DNA from: Giesbergeria sp.
Lineage (GTDB): Bacteria; Pseudomonadota; Gammaproteobacteria; Burkholderiales; Burkholderiaceae_C
NCBI GenBank assembly: GCA_017987055.1
Contig: JAGNUJ010000027.1
Span: forward strand, 1 to 16,949
Direction: 5' to 3'
Length of the DNA stretch: 16,949 nt
A model generated the notes under the pieces. The model made no database searches. It was not told the DNA's origin and saw only the letters and a program-made list of their open reading frames with translations. Below are positions 7,714 to 14,645 of the stretch, in pieces; within the stretch, counting starts at the first letter, position 1; each line of letters begins with the position of its first letter. The position numbers and the translations under genes were made by a program.

Positions 7714-9149
7714 GTGGTGCGCCTGTGGCAGCCGTAGCCGCGCCCAGCCATTGGGTGCATTCGCTGCGCTTTCGGCTGCTGGCGGCGACGCTGGTGGGGC
7801 TGGCCGTCGCCCTGTTGCTGGCAGGTTGGGTGCTGAGCAGCTTGTTTCGCGAACACGTCCTGCACCAGTTTGAAGCGGCGCTGGCCCAGCAGCTCGACCA
7901 GCTCACCGCCCAACTCGAATTTGACGCGGCCGCTCGCCCGCGCATTGACAGCCAAGCGCTGTCCGACCCGCGCTGGCAGCGGCCTTATTCCGGGCTGTAT
8001 TGGCAAATCGACGAAATGAACCACGGTGCGCAACAGCGCCACAGCGAACTGCGCTCGCGCTCGCTGTGGGACACGCGCTTGCAGCTAGACGCTGACGCTT
8101 TGGCCGATGGCGCGTTGCACGTCCATGAAGGGCTGGGGCCCAAAGGCGCGCCGCTGTTGATGCTGGAACGCGCCCTGCGCGCCGGTGACGCGCCAGCGCC
8201 GCAGTCGCGCTGGCGCTTGGTGGTGGCCGGCGATTTGCAAGAGACCGAGGCGGCGGTGCAGCGCTTTACCGGCGTGCTGGTGCTGTCGCTGGCGGCGCTC
8301 TTGGTGCTGCTGGCGCTGGCAGCGTGGGCGCAAGTGGCCGTCGGGCTGCGGCCGCTGCGTGCGTTGCAGCGCAGTTTGCACAACGTCCACCAAGGCGAGG
8401 CGACGCAGTTGCTGGGCGTGTTTCCGCAAGAAGTGCAGCCGCTGGTCAACGACTTCAACCAAGTGCTGGCGCGCAATGCAGAGGTGGTGGCGCGCGCCCG
8501 CACCCACGCTGGCAATTTGGCGCACGCGCTGAAAACGCCGCTGTCGGTGCTGGGCCAAGCCACCGCGCTACAGCGCAATGACCTCGAGCGCTTGGTGCAA
8601 GAGCAACTGGCGCTGGCACGGCGCCATGTCGATTGGCATTTGGCGCAAGCGCGCGTCGCGGCCACGCAGCAACTGCCGGGTCAGCGCACCGCGGTTGCGC
8701 CGGTGCTGGACGGCTTGGTGCGGGTGATGCAGCGGGTGTATGCCGACAAACATCTGCACATCAGCAGCGAGCTGGGTGACACCGCGCTGCTCTTTGCTGG
8801 CGAGGAGCAAGACCTGCAAGAGCTGCTGGGCAACTTGCTGGACAACGCCTGTAAGTGGGCCAAGTCTGGCGTGTGGATTCGCGCCGCGCTGGTAGCGGGC
8901 GCGTTGCCAGCGCGGCTGCGCTTGCAGATAGAAGATGACGGCCCCGGCATCAGTGCTGAACATTTGCAAGCCGTCGTCGCCCGCGGCGTGCGCTTGGATG
9001 AGGCGGTGCCCGGCACCGGGCTGGGGCTGGCCATCGTGCAAGACTTGGTGGCCTTGTACGACGGCCAGTTGCTGCTGCAGCCCAGCCCCCACGGCGGGCT
9101 GCTGGTGACGGTGGAGTTGACGGCCAGCGCAGCGCCAAAAACGGCTTAA
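7710..9149 (+). CDS. Membrane sensor histidine kinase
   Basis: The product is 479 residues. Two membrane segments (about 22-43 and 188-212) flank a periplasmic sensor region of about 145 residues with no domain I recognise. A HAMP-like linker (213-265) follows, then the dimerisation/phospho-acceptor helix with His272 in NLAHALKTPLSVL, and an ATPase domain with N box LLGNLLDNACKWAK (Asn379), G1 box DDGPGIS (409-415) and G2 box GTGLGLAIVQDL (435-446). The H-box and overall order are like PhoQ-type kinases. It is coupled to the response regulator by a four-base overlap. It converges with the copper receptor gene; a repeat copy sits between the two stops. Confidence 0.93.
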   Translation: MSGAPVAAVAAPSHWVHSLRFRLLAATLVGLAVALLLAGWVLSSLFREHVLHQFEAALAQQLDQLTAQLEFDAAARPRIDSQALSDPRWQRPYSGLYWQIDEMNHGAQQRHSELRSRSLWDTRLQLDADALADGALHVHEGLGPKGAPLLMLERALRAGDAPAPQSRWRLVVAGDLQETEAAVQRFTGVLVLSLAALLVLLALAAWAQVAVGLRPLRALQRSLHNVHQGEATQLLGVFPQEVQPLVNDFNQVLARNAEVVARARTHAGNLAHALKTPLSVLGQATALQRNDLERLVQEQLALARRHVDWHLAQARVAATQQLPGQRTAVAPVLDGLVRVMQRVYADKHLHISSELGDTALLFAGEEQDLQELLGNLLDNACKWAKSGVWIRAALVAGALPARLRLQIEDDGPGISAEHLQAVVARGVRLDEAVPGTGLGLAIVQDLVALYDGQLLLQPSPHGGLLVTVELTASAAPKTA

Positions 9150-9175
9150 AAGCGGCTTTATTGCGACCAATTTAT

Positions 9176-9229
9176 AGCCAAATCGGCCTCTAGCCCTTTA
9201 GATACGGGCGCTAGTAGCTATCAATTTAG
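9176..9229 (+). repeat. Dispersed intergenic repeat, copy 3
   Basis: The core at 9188-9221 reads CTCTAGCCC, TTTAGATACGG, GCGCTAGTAGCTAT; the left flank AGCCAAATCGGC is shared with copy 1. It lies between the converging kinase and receptor genes. Its right end, CAATTTAG, overlaps the receptor's TAA stop (9226-9228 on the minus strand), so the element supplies that stop codon. Confidence 0.92.
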
Positions 9230-11481
9230 AACTTCACCGTCACGCCCAGATTGAGCGAGCGCCCCATGCCCGGCACGCGCACGCCCCACGGCACCGCCGT
9301 GCCGGCCATCGTTTGGCCTTGGCCGACGTAGGCGCCGCCTTGCGGGTGGTTGTAGAAGCGGTTGAAGACGTTGTCCACGCCCGCATCCACGCGCACTTGC
9401 TTCCATTGGTAGCTGGCGCGCAGATGGAGCAGGCCGTAACCCGCCGTGGTCAGCTCGTTGCGCTCAGCCGAGACGTGCTTTTTGGCGCTGACCCATTGCA
9501 GCTCCGCCGTGCTGTTCCAGCCGCCCAGGCGCTGGGTCAGCGCAAAGCGGGCGTTGAGTGGCATGGTGTTGTAGAGGTTGTCGCCCGAGGTGCGGTTTTT
9601 GCCTTTGACGTAACTCAGCACGCCGCTGGCGGTCAGCTCGCCCCAGCCGCTGATGCGCCCCAGCTCGGCAAAGCCTGACACATCCAGCCCATACAGGCGC
9701 GCGTCTTGGTTGGCAAAGCGCAGATAGACGAATTTGTCCGTGCCGCTCAGGTTGGCGTTGCTGCAGGCCGTCATGGCGCCCATGCCGCCGCCGCAGCGTT
9801 TGGCGTCGATGTAGTTATCGACGTAGGTCAGGTACGGCGTGGCTTGGATGCCCCACTGTTTGCCGCTGGCGTCGTGCCAGTTGGCGGTAGCGCTCAGGGT
9901 GTTGGCAACTTCGGGTTTCAGGTCGAGGTTGCCGACGTAGCCGTTGCCATCGCCCGCCAAGTTGACCATGCGCATCGCCATGCCGCCGGTGGACCAGCTG
10001 TAGCGCTCGTACAGGTTGGGCGAGCGGGTTTTGTGCGCCCAGCCAAACTCGTAGCTGGCGCTGTCGCTGGGCGTAAAGCGTGCCAGCGCGGTGAAGTCCC
10101 AGTTGTGGTCAGTGCGTTGGCGGCTGCGCGCGTTGAAGGCGTTGGCGTCAGCGTCGTAGCTGGCGTTGTAGCCTTGGACAGCGCCGCTGTGGCTGCGCAC
10201 GTTGGCGCTGCGCAGGCCGATTTGCGACAGCCACTGCGCGCTCCAGCGCGCCTCCCACTCAGCAAACACGTCAAAGCGGTCGCGCTGGCCGTCGTGGATG
10301 TTGTTGAAAGTGTTGGGCGCCATGCCGCCGCCGGACGGCAGCCACCAGTCGTCCAAGCGGTACTTTTGCAGCTCGGTGCCGACGCGCAGCGTGTCGCGCG
10401 CCGACAGCGCTACGTCGGCTTTGACCGAGAGGCCGGTGGTTTGGCCTTTGGTGTCCATCGGCATGCCGGGCACATCGCCTTTGGGGCCGTACCAGAACTG
10501 TTTGTCCGCGCCAAAGTTCATGGCGTGGCGGGTTTTCTCGTGGTATGCCCGCGCTTGCAGTTGCCCCCAGTCGAACTGGCCTTGGTAGCGCAGGTTGAGG
10601 TGGTGGCTGTCGTTGCGCGTCATGTCCATGCGCTGGTTGGGGTAGTTTTGGTAGGGAATGTCTTGCACACCCAGTTTCAGCTCCAGCAGATGCGCATCGC
10701 CGCGCAGTGCAAAACCCAGCGCGTGGTTGCGGGTGTGGTAGCTGGTGGAGCCGACTTCGTCGCCGCCCAGCCAGTGGGTTGGCTTGTTGTTGGCAGCCGG
10801 GCCAGCGGCTTTGAAGTCTTTGGCGGAGCGGTAATTGTCCGACTGCGCCATCGCGCCGTCATAGCGCAGGCTCATTTGCTCGGTGGCATAAGTGGCCGCC
10901 AAATTGGCACCGACACCGTGGCCGTTGCTGCGGTAGAAAGTGCCAGCTTCGCCCTTGAGCAGCGTGCCTGCACCGGGCGGCGCAAATTCGGGCGCGGCGA
11001 CTTCGACTTGCACCGTGGCACCAATGCTGTCACCACCGACGCTGACGGGCACTGCGCCAGCAAACACGCGCACGCTGGCGACGCGGCTGGGGTCGATATA
11101 GGACAACGGTGGGTTCATGTGGTTGCCGCAGGCCGAGAGCAAATCCATGCCATCGACCTGAATGCGCAAACGGTCGTCCGTCATGCCGTGCAGGCTGGGC
11201 AGGCCAGAGACACCGCCCGCGCCCTGCACGCTAAAGCCCGGCAACGAGCGCAGCAAACTGGCGCTGTCACTGCTGGCGCTGCGCGTGGCTTGGATGGCTT
11301 CTGCATCAACGCGGCTGGCGCCCAAAGCCAGGGCGGATTTTTCCGCCCTGACGGTGACGGACTGGAGGGTGTTATCGACATTGCCTTGCGCGATGGCAGC
11401 AAACGGCAAAGCCATGATGAGAGCGCACAAAGGGCGCAGCGCAGGCGCGCGCGAACGGGAGCGGACAGAGAGATTCGTCAT
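9226..11481 (-). CDS. TonB-dependent copper receptor, OprC/NosA type
   Basis: The 751-residue outer-membrane protein carries a signal peptide cut near residue 31 (PFAAIA), a TonB-box-like QSVTVRAE (40-47), a plug domain (about 50-165: SLLRSLPGFSVQGAGG, IQVDGMDLL) and a 22-strand-type barrel ending in Phe, as expected for insertion by the BAM complex. The plug has ACGNHMNPPLSY with Cys118-x3-Met122, and His319-x-Met321 lies in the barrel. These match the CxxxM and HxM copper-binding motifs described for Pseudomonas OprC at nearly the same positions, so copper import is a strong inference. Siderophore or vitamin B12 uptake is less likely. The ATG has no clear ribosome site and is preceded by a pyrimidine tract. 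Its stop lies inside a repeat copy. The DUF2946 gene precedes it by 121 bases on the same strand. Confidence 0.9.
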   Translation of the reverse strand: MTNLSVRSRSRAPALRPLCALIMALPFAAIAQGNVDNTLQSVTVRAEKSALALGASRVDAEAIQATRSASSDSASLLRSLPGFSVQGAGGVSGLPSLHGMTDDRLRIQVDGMDLLSACGNHMNPPLSYIDPSRVASVRVFAGAVPVSVGGDSIGATVQVEVAAPEFAPPGAGTLLKGEAGTFYRSNGHGVGANLAATYATEQMSLRYDGAMAQSDNYRSAKDFKAAGPAANNKPTHWLGGDEVGSTSYHTRNHALGFALRGDAHLLELKLGVQDIPYQNYPNQRMDMTRNDSHHLNLRYQGQFDWGQLQARAYHEKTRHAMNFGADKQFWYGPKGDVPGMPMDTKGQTTGLSVKADVALSARDTLRVGTELQKYRLDDWWLPSGGGMAPNTFNNIHDGQRDRFDVFAEWEARWSAQWLSQIGLRSANVRSHSGAVQGYNASYDADANAFNARSRQRTDHNWDFTALARFTPSDSASYEFGWAHKTRSPNLYERYSWSTGGMAMRMVNLAGDGNGYVGNLDLKPEVANTLSATANWHDASGKQWGIQATPYLTYVDNYIDAKRCGGGMGAMTACSNANLSGTDKFVYLRFANQDARLYGLDVSGFAELGRISGWGELTASGVLSYVKGKNRTSGDNLYNTMPLNARFALTQRLGGWNSTAELQWVSAKKHVSAERNELTTAGYGLLHLRASYQWKQVRVDAGVDNVFNRFYNHPQGGAYVGQGQTMAGTAVPWGVRVPGMGRSLNLGVTVKF

Positions 11482-11602
11482 ATCGAACTAACAAAAAGAG
11501 GGGGACGGGCGCAAGCCCAAAGCGCAGCGCGGGCTATCGCGCCGGCGCTGTGCAAAAAAGGAGACAAAGAAGAGGTGCCATCCCAGAACGGGGCGCCAAC
11601 GC

Positions 11603-11980
11603 TCAGGCGCGCGGCGGGGCTTGGGCGGGCGGGCGCAGGCTGGCGTGTCGCAGCGCCCGCACCGGGGCGCTGGTAGCGGCAGCGAAATAAGGCGTATCAC
11701 CCGGCGCAGCCAGCGCGATCGCTGGCGTGTTGCCCGGCACCAAACCCGCCGCCACCACATGGCACACCGGGCAGTTGGCGATCTGGGACAGCGCCTGCGG
11801 GTCAGCGTCTGCGGTGCGGTCGTTGGTGGAGCAGACCTCGCCCCACAGGGTTTGCTGCCACAGCATTGCGCCCAGATGGCGGGTGCTCAGCTGCGCCATC
11901 CACAACTGCGCTACCACGGCCAGCACCGCTAGCACCAAGGCCAAGCGGTGGGAGTGGGGGAGGTGGGAGCGCAGTTTCAC
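11603..11980 (-). CDS. DUF2946-type small membrane/secreted protein
   Basis: The product is 125 residues from a GTG start. One hydrophobic segment (about 11-30, LALVLAVLAVVAQLWMAQL) acts as signal peptide or anchor; the remainder should be periplasmic. It contains Cys50 (GEVC) and a CPVCH motif (Cys70, Cys73, His74) that could bind metal, and a Pro/Ala/Arg-rich tail. This layout fits DUF2946, a family often found beside copper-related TonB receptors, and here the receptor is the next gene on the strand. The frame stays open upstream to 12394 but that part overlaps the HAD gene on the other strand and has no ribosome site, so I start at the GTG before the hydrophobic segment. Function unknown; a copper-handling role is inferred from context and the Cys/His motif. 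Confidence 0.75.
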   Translation of the reverse strand: MKLRSHLPHSHRLALVLAVLAVVAQLWMAQLSTRHLGAMLWQQTLWGEVCSTNDRTADADPQALSQIANCPVCHVVAAGLVPGNTPAIALAAPGDTPYFAAATSAPVRALRHASLRPPAQAPPRA

Positions 11981-11989
11981 GGGGCGGAT

Positions 11990-12027
11990 TGTGCCAGCAG
12001 GTATTCTGCAAGCTGTGTTTTTTATCA
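11990..12027 (-). promoter_or_regulatory. Possible promoter for the DUF2946-receptor pair
   Basis: In the 57-base divergent gap, minus-strand TTGATA (complement of about 12020-12025) stands 16 bases before GAATAC. The -35 is good and the -10 poor. No recognisable copper-responsive operator was seen. Confidence 0.2.
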
Positions 12028-12037
12028 ACTGCTTGCC

Positions 12038-12742
12038 GTGACCCTCGATATTTCCCGCATCCGCGCCATCACTTTGGATTTGGACGACACCTTGTGGCCG
12101 GTGTGGCCGACGATTGGCCGCGCCGAAGCCGCGCTGCAAACGTGGCTGGCCGAGCACGCGCCCGCTACCCACGCGCTGCACAGTCAACCAGACGTGCGCC
12201 GCGAACTGCGCGAGCAAATGCAGCGCCAACACCCCGAATGGGCGCACGACTTCAGCGCGCTGCGCCGGGGCGCGATTGCGCTGGCGCTGACCCGCGCCGG
12301 CGACGACCCGGCGCTGGCCGATGCCGCATTTGAGGTGTTTTTTGCCGAACGCCAGCGCGTTGATTTTTTTGCCGATGCGCTGCCAGCGCTCCAATACCTG
12401 AGCAGCCGCTACCCGATCGTGGCGCTATCGAATGGCAATGCCGATGTGCAGCGCGTGGGCGTGGGACACTTTTTTCACGCCTCGGTCAGCGCGCGCGATG
12501 TCGGTGTGGCCAAGCCCGATGTGCGGATTTTTCAGCGCGGCGCGCAGGCGGCCGGTGTCGCGCCCGAGCAGGTGCTGCACATTGGTGACGACGCGCATTT
12601 GGACGGTGTTGGCGCGCTGGAGGTCGGCATGCAAATGGCGTGGGTCAACCGGGCTGGCCACGTTTGGCAGCATGCATTGCACATGCCGCAGATCACCGTG
12701 ACCGAGCTGGGCGCGTTGTGCGCGCGGCTCGGTCAGATTTAA
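12038..12742 (+). CDS. HAD-superfamily phosphatase, YigB-like
   Basis: The product is 234 residues. HAD motifs are complete: motif I Asp14-x-Asp16-x-Thr18 (LDLDDTLW), motif II Ser131 (LSNGN), motif III Lys159 (AKPD), motif IV GDD at 183-185 with Asp189. The C1-type cap lies between motifs I and II (about 20-115). The block LSNGNADVQRVGVGHFF and HIGDDAHLDGVGALEVGMQMAWV resembles E. coli YigB, a flavin mononucleotide phosphatase, so a small phospho-metabolite is the likely substrate; the substrate is not proven by sequence. The frame is open from 11948 but homologous sequence begins at the GTG at 12038, which I take as the start despite the lack of a ribosome site. It is divergent from the DUF2946 gene and convergent with tmm. 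Confidence 0.85.
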   Translation: MTLDISRIRAITLDLDDTLWPVWPTIGRAEAALQTWLAEHAPATHALHSQPDVRRELREQMQRQHPEWAHDFSALRRGAIALALTRAGDDPALADAAFEVFFAERQRVDFFADALPALQYLSSRYPIVALSNGNADVQRVGVGHFFHASVSARDVGVAKPDVRIFQRGAQAAGVAPEQVLHIGDDAHLDGVGALEVGMQMAWVNRAGHVWQHALHMPQITVTELGALCARLGQI

Positions 12743-12745
12743 GGT

Positions 12746-12804
12746 GAAAAGTGCCTCTAGCCCAATAGATACATGCGCTAGGAGCTATTAATTCAGGAGT
12801 CTTA
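12746..12804 (+). repeat. Dispersed intergenic repeat, copy 4
   Basis: The core at 12755-12788 reads CTCTAGCCC, AATAGATACAT, GCGCTAGGAGCTAT. The left flank GAAAAGTGC is shared with copy 5, and the right flank TCAGGAGTCTTA parallels TTAGGAGTTTTA of copy 5. The last three bases of this extended match are the tmm stop codon on the minus strand. The copy fills the gap between converging HAD and tmm genes. Confidence 0.92.
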
Positions 12805-14244
12805 TGCCGCTTCGCGCTGTGGCTCGGGCTGCGCTTGGGCGCTGGCCGGTGCATCGGCCAAGAAGGCTTCGAGCGAATCGTCCATCGCCTGCATCCACGG
12901 CGTGTGGTGCGCCGGTGCCAAGGTGCCAGTCATGGTCGAGCGGTAGCTCTTGTCGCGGTAGCCCAAGATGCTCAGCTGCTTGTCGTGCTTCCACTCCTTG
13001 AACAGCGCGCCCATGCCCTCGATATCAAACGCCGGGTAGTCGGTCGGCGTGACCAAATCGCGCACATAAGCGGCTTGAAAGTCGATGTGCTGCTCGGGCG
13101 TAGTGGCGAGCACTTCACGCGCCACCCAAGCGGCGCTGTCGCCAGCCATTGCGTCAGCGTCTGGCAACGTGATGCGTCCCATCATCACGTCGCGCGCATA
13201 CCAAGCCTGCGCGTCAAACATATTGAAGGTGTAGTACTGGTCTTGCATGCCCAGATAAATCAGCTGCGGATTGGCCAGCCAGAAAATGCCTTTGTAGAGA
13301 TTTTCCGGGTACAGGCGGTTGTGCGTGCGCAGCGTCAACTCGTCGGCCAAGAAGGGGAAATGGTGCTGGTAGCCGGTACACAAAATGATGGCATCGACGT
13401 CTTTTTGCGTGCCGTCGGCAAAGTGCGCGGTGCGGCCATCGACCTTGACCAAGAGCGGCACTTCTTCAAACGCCTGCGGCCAGTCGTAGCCCATCGGCGC
13501 GCTGCGGTAGCTGAAAGTGACTGATTTGGCACCGTATTTGTGGCATTGCGTGCCAATGTCTTCCGCCGAGTAGCTGCTGCCGACCAGCAGCAAATCTTTG
13601 CCGGCAAACTCGCAAGCATCGCGAAAGTCATGGGCATGCAGGACGCGGCCGGGAAACTGCTCCAGACCTTCAAAGTACGGCGTGTTGGGCGTCGAAAAGT
13701 GGCCAGTCGCCACCACCACGTAGTCAAACTCTTCGGTCGACAACTCGTCCGCCTTCATGTCGCGCACCGTCACAGAAAACTTGCGCGTGGCTTCGTCAAA
13801 CGACACCCAGTGCACAGCGGTGTTAAAGCGGATGCAGCGGCGCAGGTCGCTTTTTTCGACGCGCCCCATGATGTAGTCGCGCAGCACGGCGCGCGGCGGG
13901 TACGAGGCAATCGGTTTGCCAAAGTGCTCTTCAAAGCTGTAGTCGGCAAATTCCAAACACTCTTTCGGGCCGTTGGACCACAGGTAGCGGTACATGCTGC
14001 CGTGTACCGGCTCGCCGTGCGCGTCGAGGCCGGTGCGCCAGGTGTAGTTCCACATGCCGCCCAAGTCGCGCTGCTTTTCGTAGCAGACGATGTCGGGCAG
14101 TTCGGCGCCGGCCTTGCCTGCGGCCTCAAAAGCGCGCAGTTGCGCCAAGCCGCTCGGGCCCGCGCCGAGGATGGCAACGCGTTTGCCCTGCATGTTGCCG
14201 TTCATGGGGTTGATGTTGTCGTTGTTGTTCAGATTGCTGACCAT
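12802..14244 (-). CDS. tmm: Trimethylamine monooxygenase (flavin-containing)
   Basis: The 480-residue product is a class B flavin monooxygenase that oxidises trimethylamine to trimethylamine N-oxide with NADPH and O2. Features in order: FAD-binding GAGPSG (27-32); [10 protein letters not shown] and [19 protein letters not shown], blocks I recognise from bacterial Tmm; the FMO fingerprint [11 protein letters not shown] (197-207, FxGxxxHxxxF); NADP-binding VGSSYSAED (221-229); [12 protein letters not shown]; and [20 protein letters not shown]. The match to marine and methylotroph Tmm is much closer than to human FMOs or Baeyer-Villiger enzymes. The ATG at 14244 has AGGAGA seven bases upstream, which decides the start over an open frame to 14346 and over internal ATGs. 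The first 20 residues are Asn-rich and outside the family. No Tdm or other methylamine gene is adjacent. Confidence 0.88.
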   Translation of the reverse strand: MVSNLNNNDNINPMNGNMQGKRVAILGAGPSGLAQLRAFEAAGKAGAELPDIVCYEKQRDLGGMWNYTWRTGLDAHGEPVHGSMYRYLWSNGPKECLEFADYSFEEHFGKPIASYPPRAVLRDYIMGRVEKSDLRRCIRFNTAVHWVSFDEATRKFSVTVRDMKADELSTEEFDYVVVATGHFSTPNTPYFEGLEQFPGRVLHAHDFRDACEFAGKDLLLVGSSYSAEDIGTQCHKYGAKSVTFSYRSAPMGYDWPQAFEEVPLLVKVDGRTAHFADGTQKDVDAIILCTGYQHHFPFLADELTLRTHNRLYPENLYKGIFWLANPQLIYLGMQDQYYTFNMFDAQAWYARDVMMGRITLPDADAMAGDSAAWVAREVLATTPEQHIDFQAAYVRDLVTPTDYPAFDIEGMGALFKEWKHDKQLSILGYRDKSYRSTMTGTLAPAHHTPWMQAMDDSLEAFLADAPASAQAQPEPQREAA

Positions 14245-14251
14245 GCTGATA

Positions 14252-14257
14252 TCTCCT
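14252..14257 (-). promoter_or_regulatory. Ribosome binding site of tmm
   Basis: AGGAGA on the minus strand, seven bases before the ATG at 14244. It is the clearest ribosome site in the region and fixes the tmm start. Confidence 0.85.
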
Positions 14258-14401
14258 GTTATGTGTATGGCGGCGCCGCTGGGGCGGCCACAGTCCATAA
14301 CGCCAAGCCGTGCGGCTGCGCGATGGACACCAGTGGCTGCGGTCATGCCCGAAAGGCGCTGACGGCAACCTGCGATTGCCAGACCCGTGGGGTCTGAAGC
14401 G

Positions 14402-14423
14402 AAAAAATCACTGCGGGGCAGTG
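14402..14423 (-). terminator. Intrinsic terminator inside the tmm leader
   Basis: On the minus strand CACTGC-CCC-GCAGTG is followed by A and then six T. It faces tmm about 160 bases before its start, so full-length tmm mRNA requires read-through. It could alternatively end a small RNA or transcripts arriving from hpnE. Confidence 0.6.
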
Positions 14424-14587
14424 CGGTGCTGGCGCAACCGTGGGAGGACGGTGCGCCGCGTTGCTTGCCGGGCAGTGGTCAGAGCCGACGGTGGATCGCT
14501 GATGTGGCGAAGACTCTGAAGCGGCGATGGGGATTCATCACCTGAACTGCTGTAGAAAAAGCGGTGCTGTGTTCTTAATTTGAAACA

Positions 14588-14614
14588 ATTTTAACACAGA
14601 CGTATCCGAGGCAA
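14588..14614 (-). promoter_or_regulatory. Possible tmm promoter with overlapping dyad
   Basis: Minus-strand TTGCCT (complement of 14609-14614) and TAAAAT (complement of 14588-14593) are 15 bases apart, slightly short for sigma-70. The local DNA is A/T-rich, unlike its surroundings. An imperfect palindrome, GTGTT..AATT / AATT..AACAC (14569-14597), overlaps the -10 and the expected start of transcription and could be an operator. Prediction from motifs only. Confidence 0.3.
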
Positions 14615-14645
14615 ATTTTTTGACGACACAAGCGCCAAGTAAGCA

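Larger units (their letters stand above)
14245..14580 (-). ncRNA. Structured 5' leader of tmm, possible riboswitch or attenuator
   Basis: The bases before tmm hold no gene I can support but an unusual density of hairpins. In transcript order (minus strand): TCAGAG/CTCTGA (14479-14519); GGCGC-A-ACCGT with ACGGT-GCGCC (14431-14457), one bulged base; CACTGC/GCAGTG followed by six T (14402-14423); AGACCC/GGGTCT (14381-14395); GGCAA/TTGCC (14364-14380); GTCA..GCC/GGC..TGAC (14342-14363); and a long stem GCCAC..GTCCAT with ATGGAC..GTGGC (14287-14337) enclosing an AGCC/GGCT hairpin. The last four hairpins before the ribosome site stand almost end to end. I do not recognise a known riboswitch class. 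Regulation by premature termination is inferred from the layout only. Confidence 0.5.

Noticed and set aside
9706..11676. Long plus-strand open frame (656 codons) opposite the copper receptor
   Set aside because: It is antisense to a clearly recognised gene and shows low-complexity Val/Ala/Gln/His-rich sequence without domains, as expected from high-GC codon bias.
11981..12394. Upstream extension of the DUF2946 gene (open frame to 12394)
   Set aside because: It overlaps the HAD gene on the opposite strand, and the family-like sequence with its membrane segment begins at the GTG at 11980.
13540..14397. Plus-strand open frame of 285 codons opposite the start of tmm and its leader
   Set aside because: It has no recognisable domain, no ribosome site, and is the antisense shadow of tmm.
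14401..14430. Cobalamin riboswitch, suggested by CACTGCCCCGCAGTGA on the minus strand
   Set aside because: Only this piece resembles the conserved core; the B12 box and other conserved segments are missing, and the piece forms a simple terminator hairpin.
14522..14555. Fluoride riboswitch, suggested by GGCGATGGGGATTC on the plus strand
   Set aside because: The downstream conserved CTGATGA element is absent, and no fluoride exporter or enolase gene follows on that strand.
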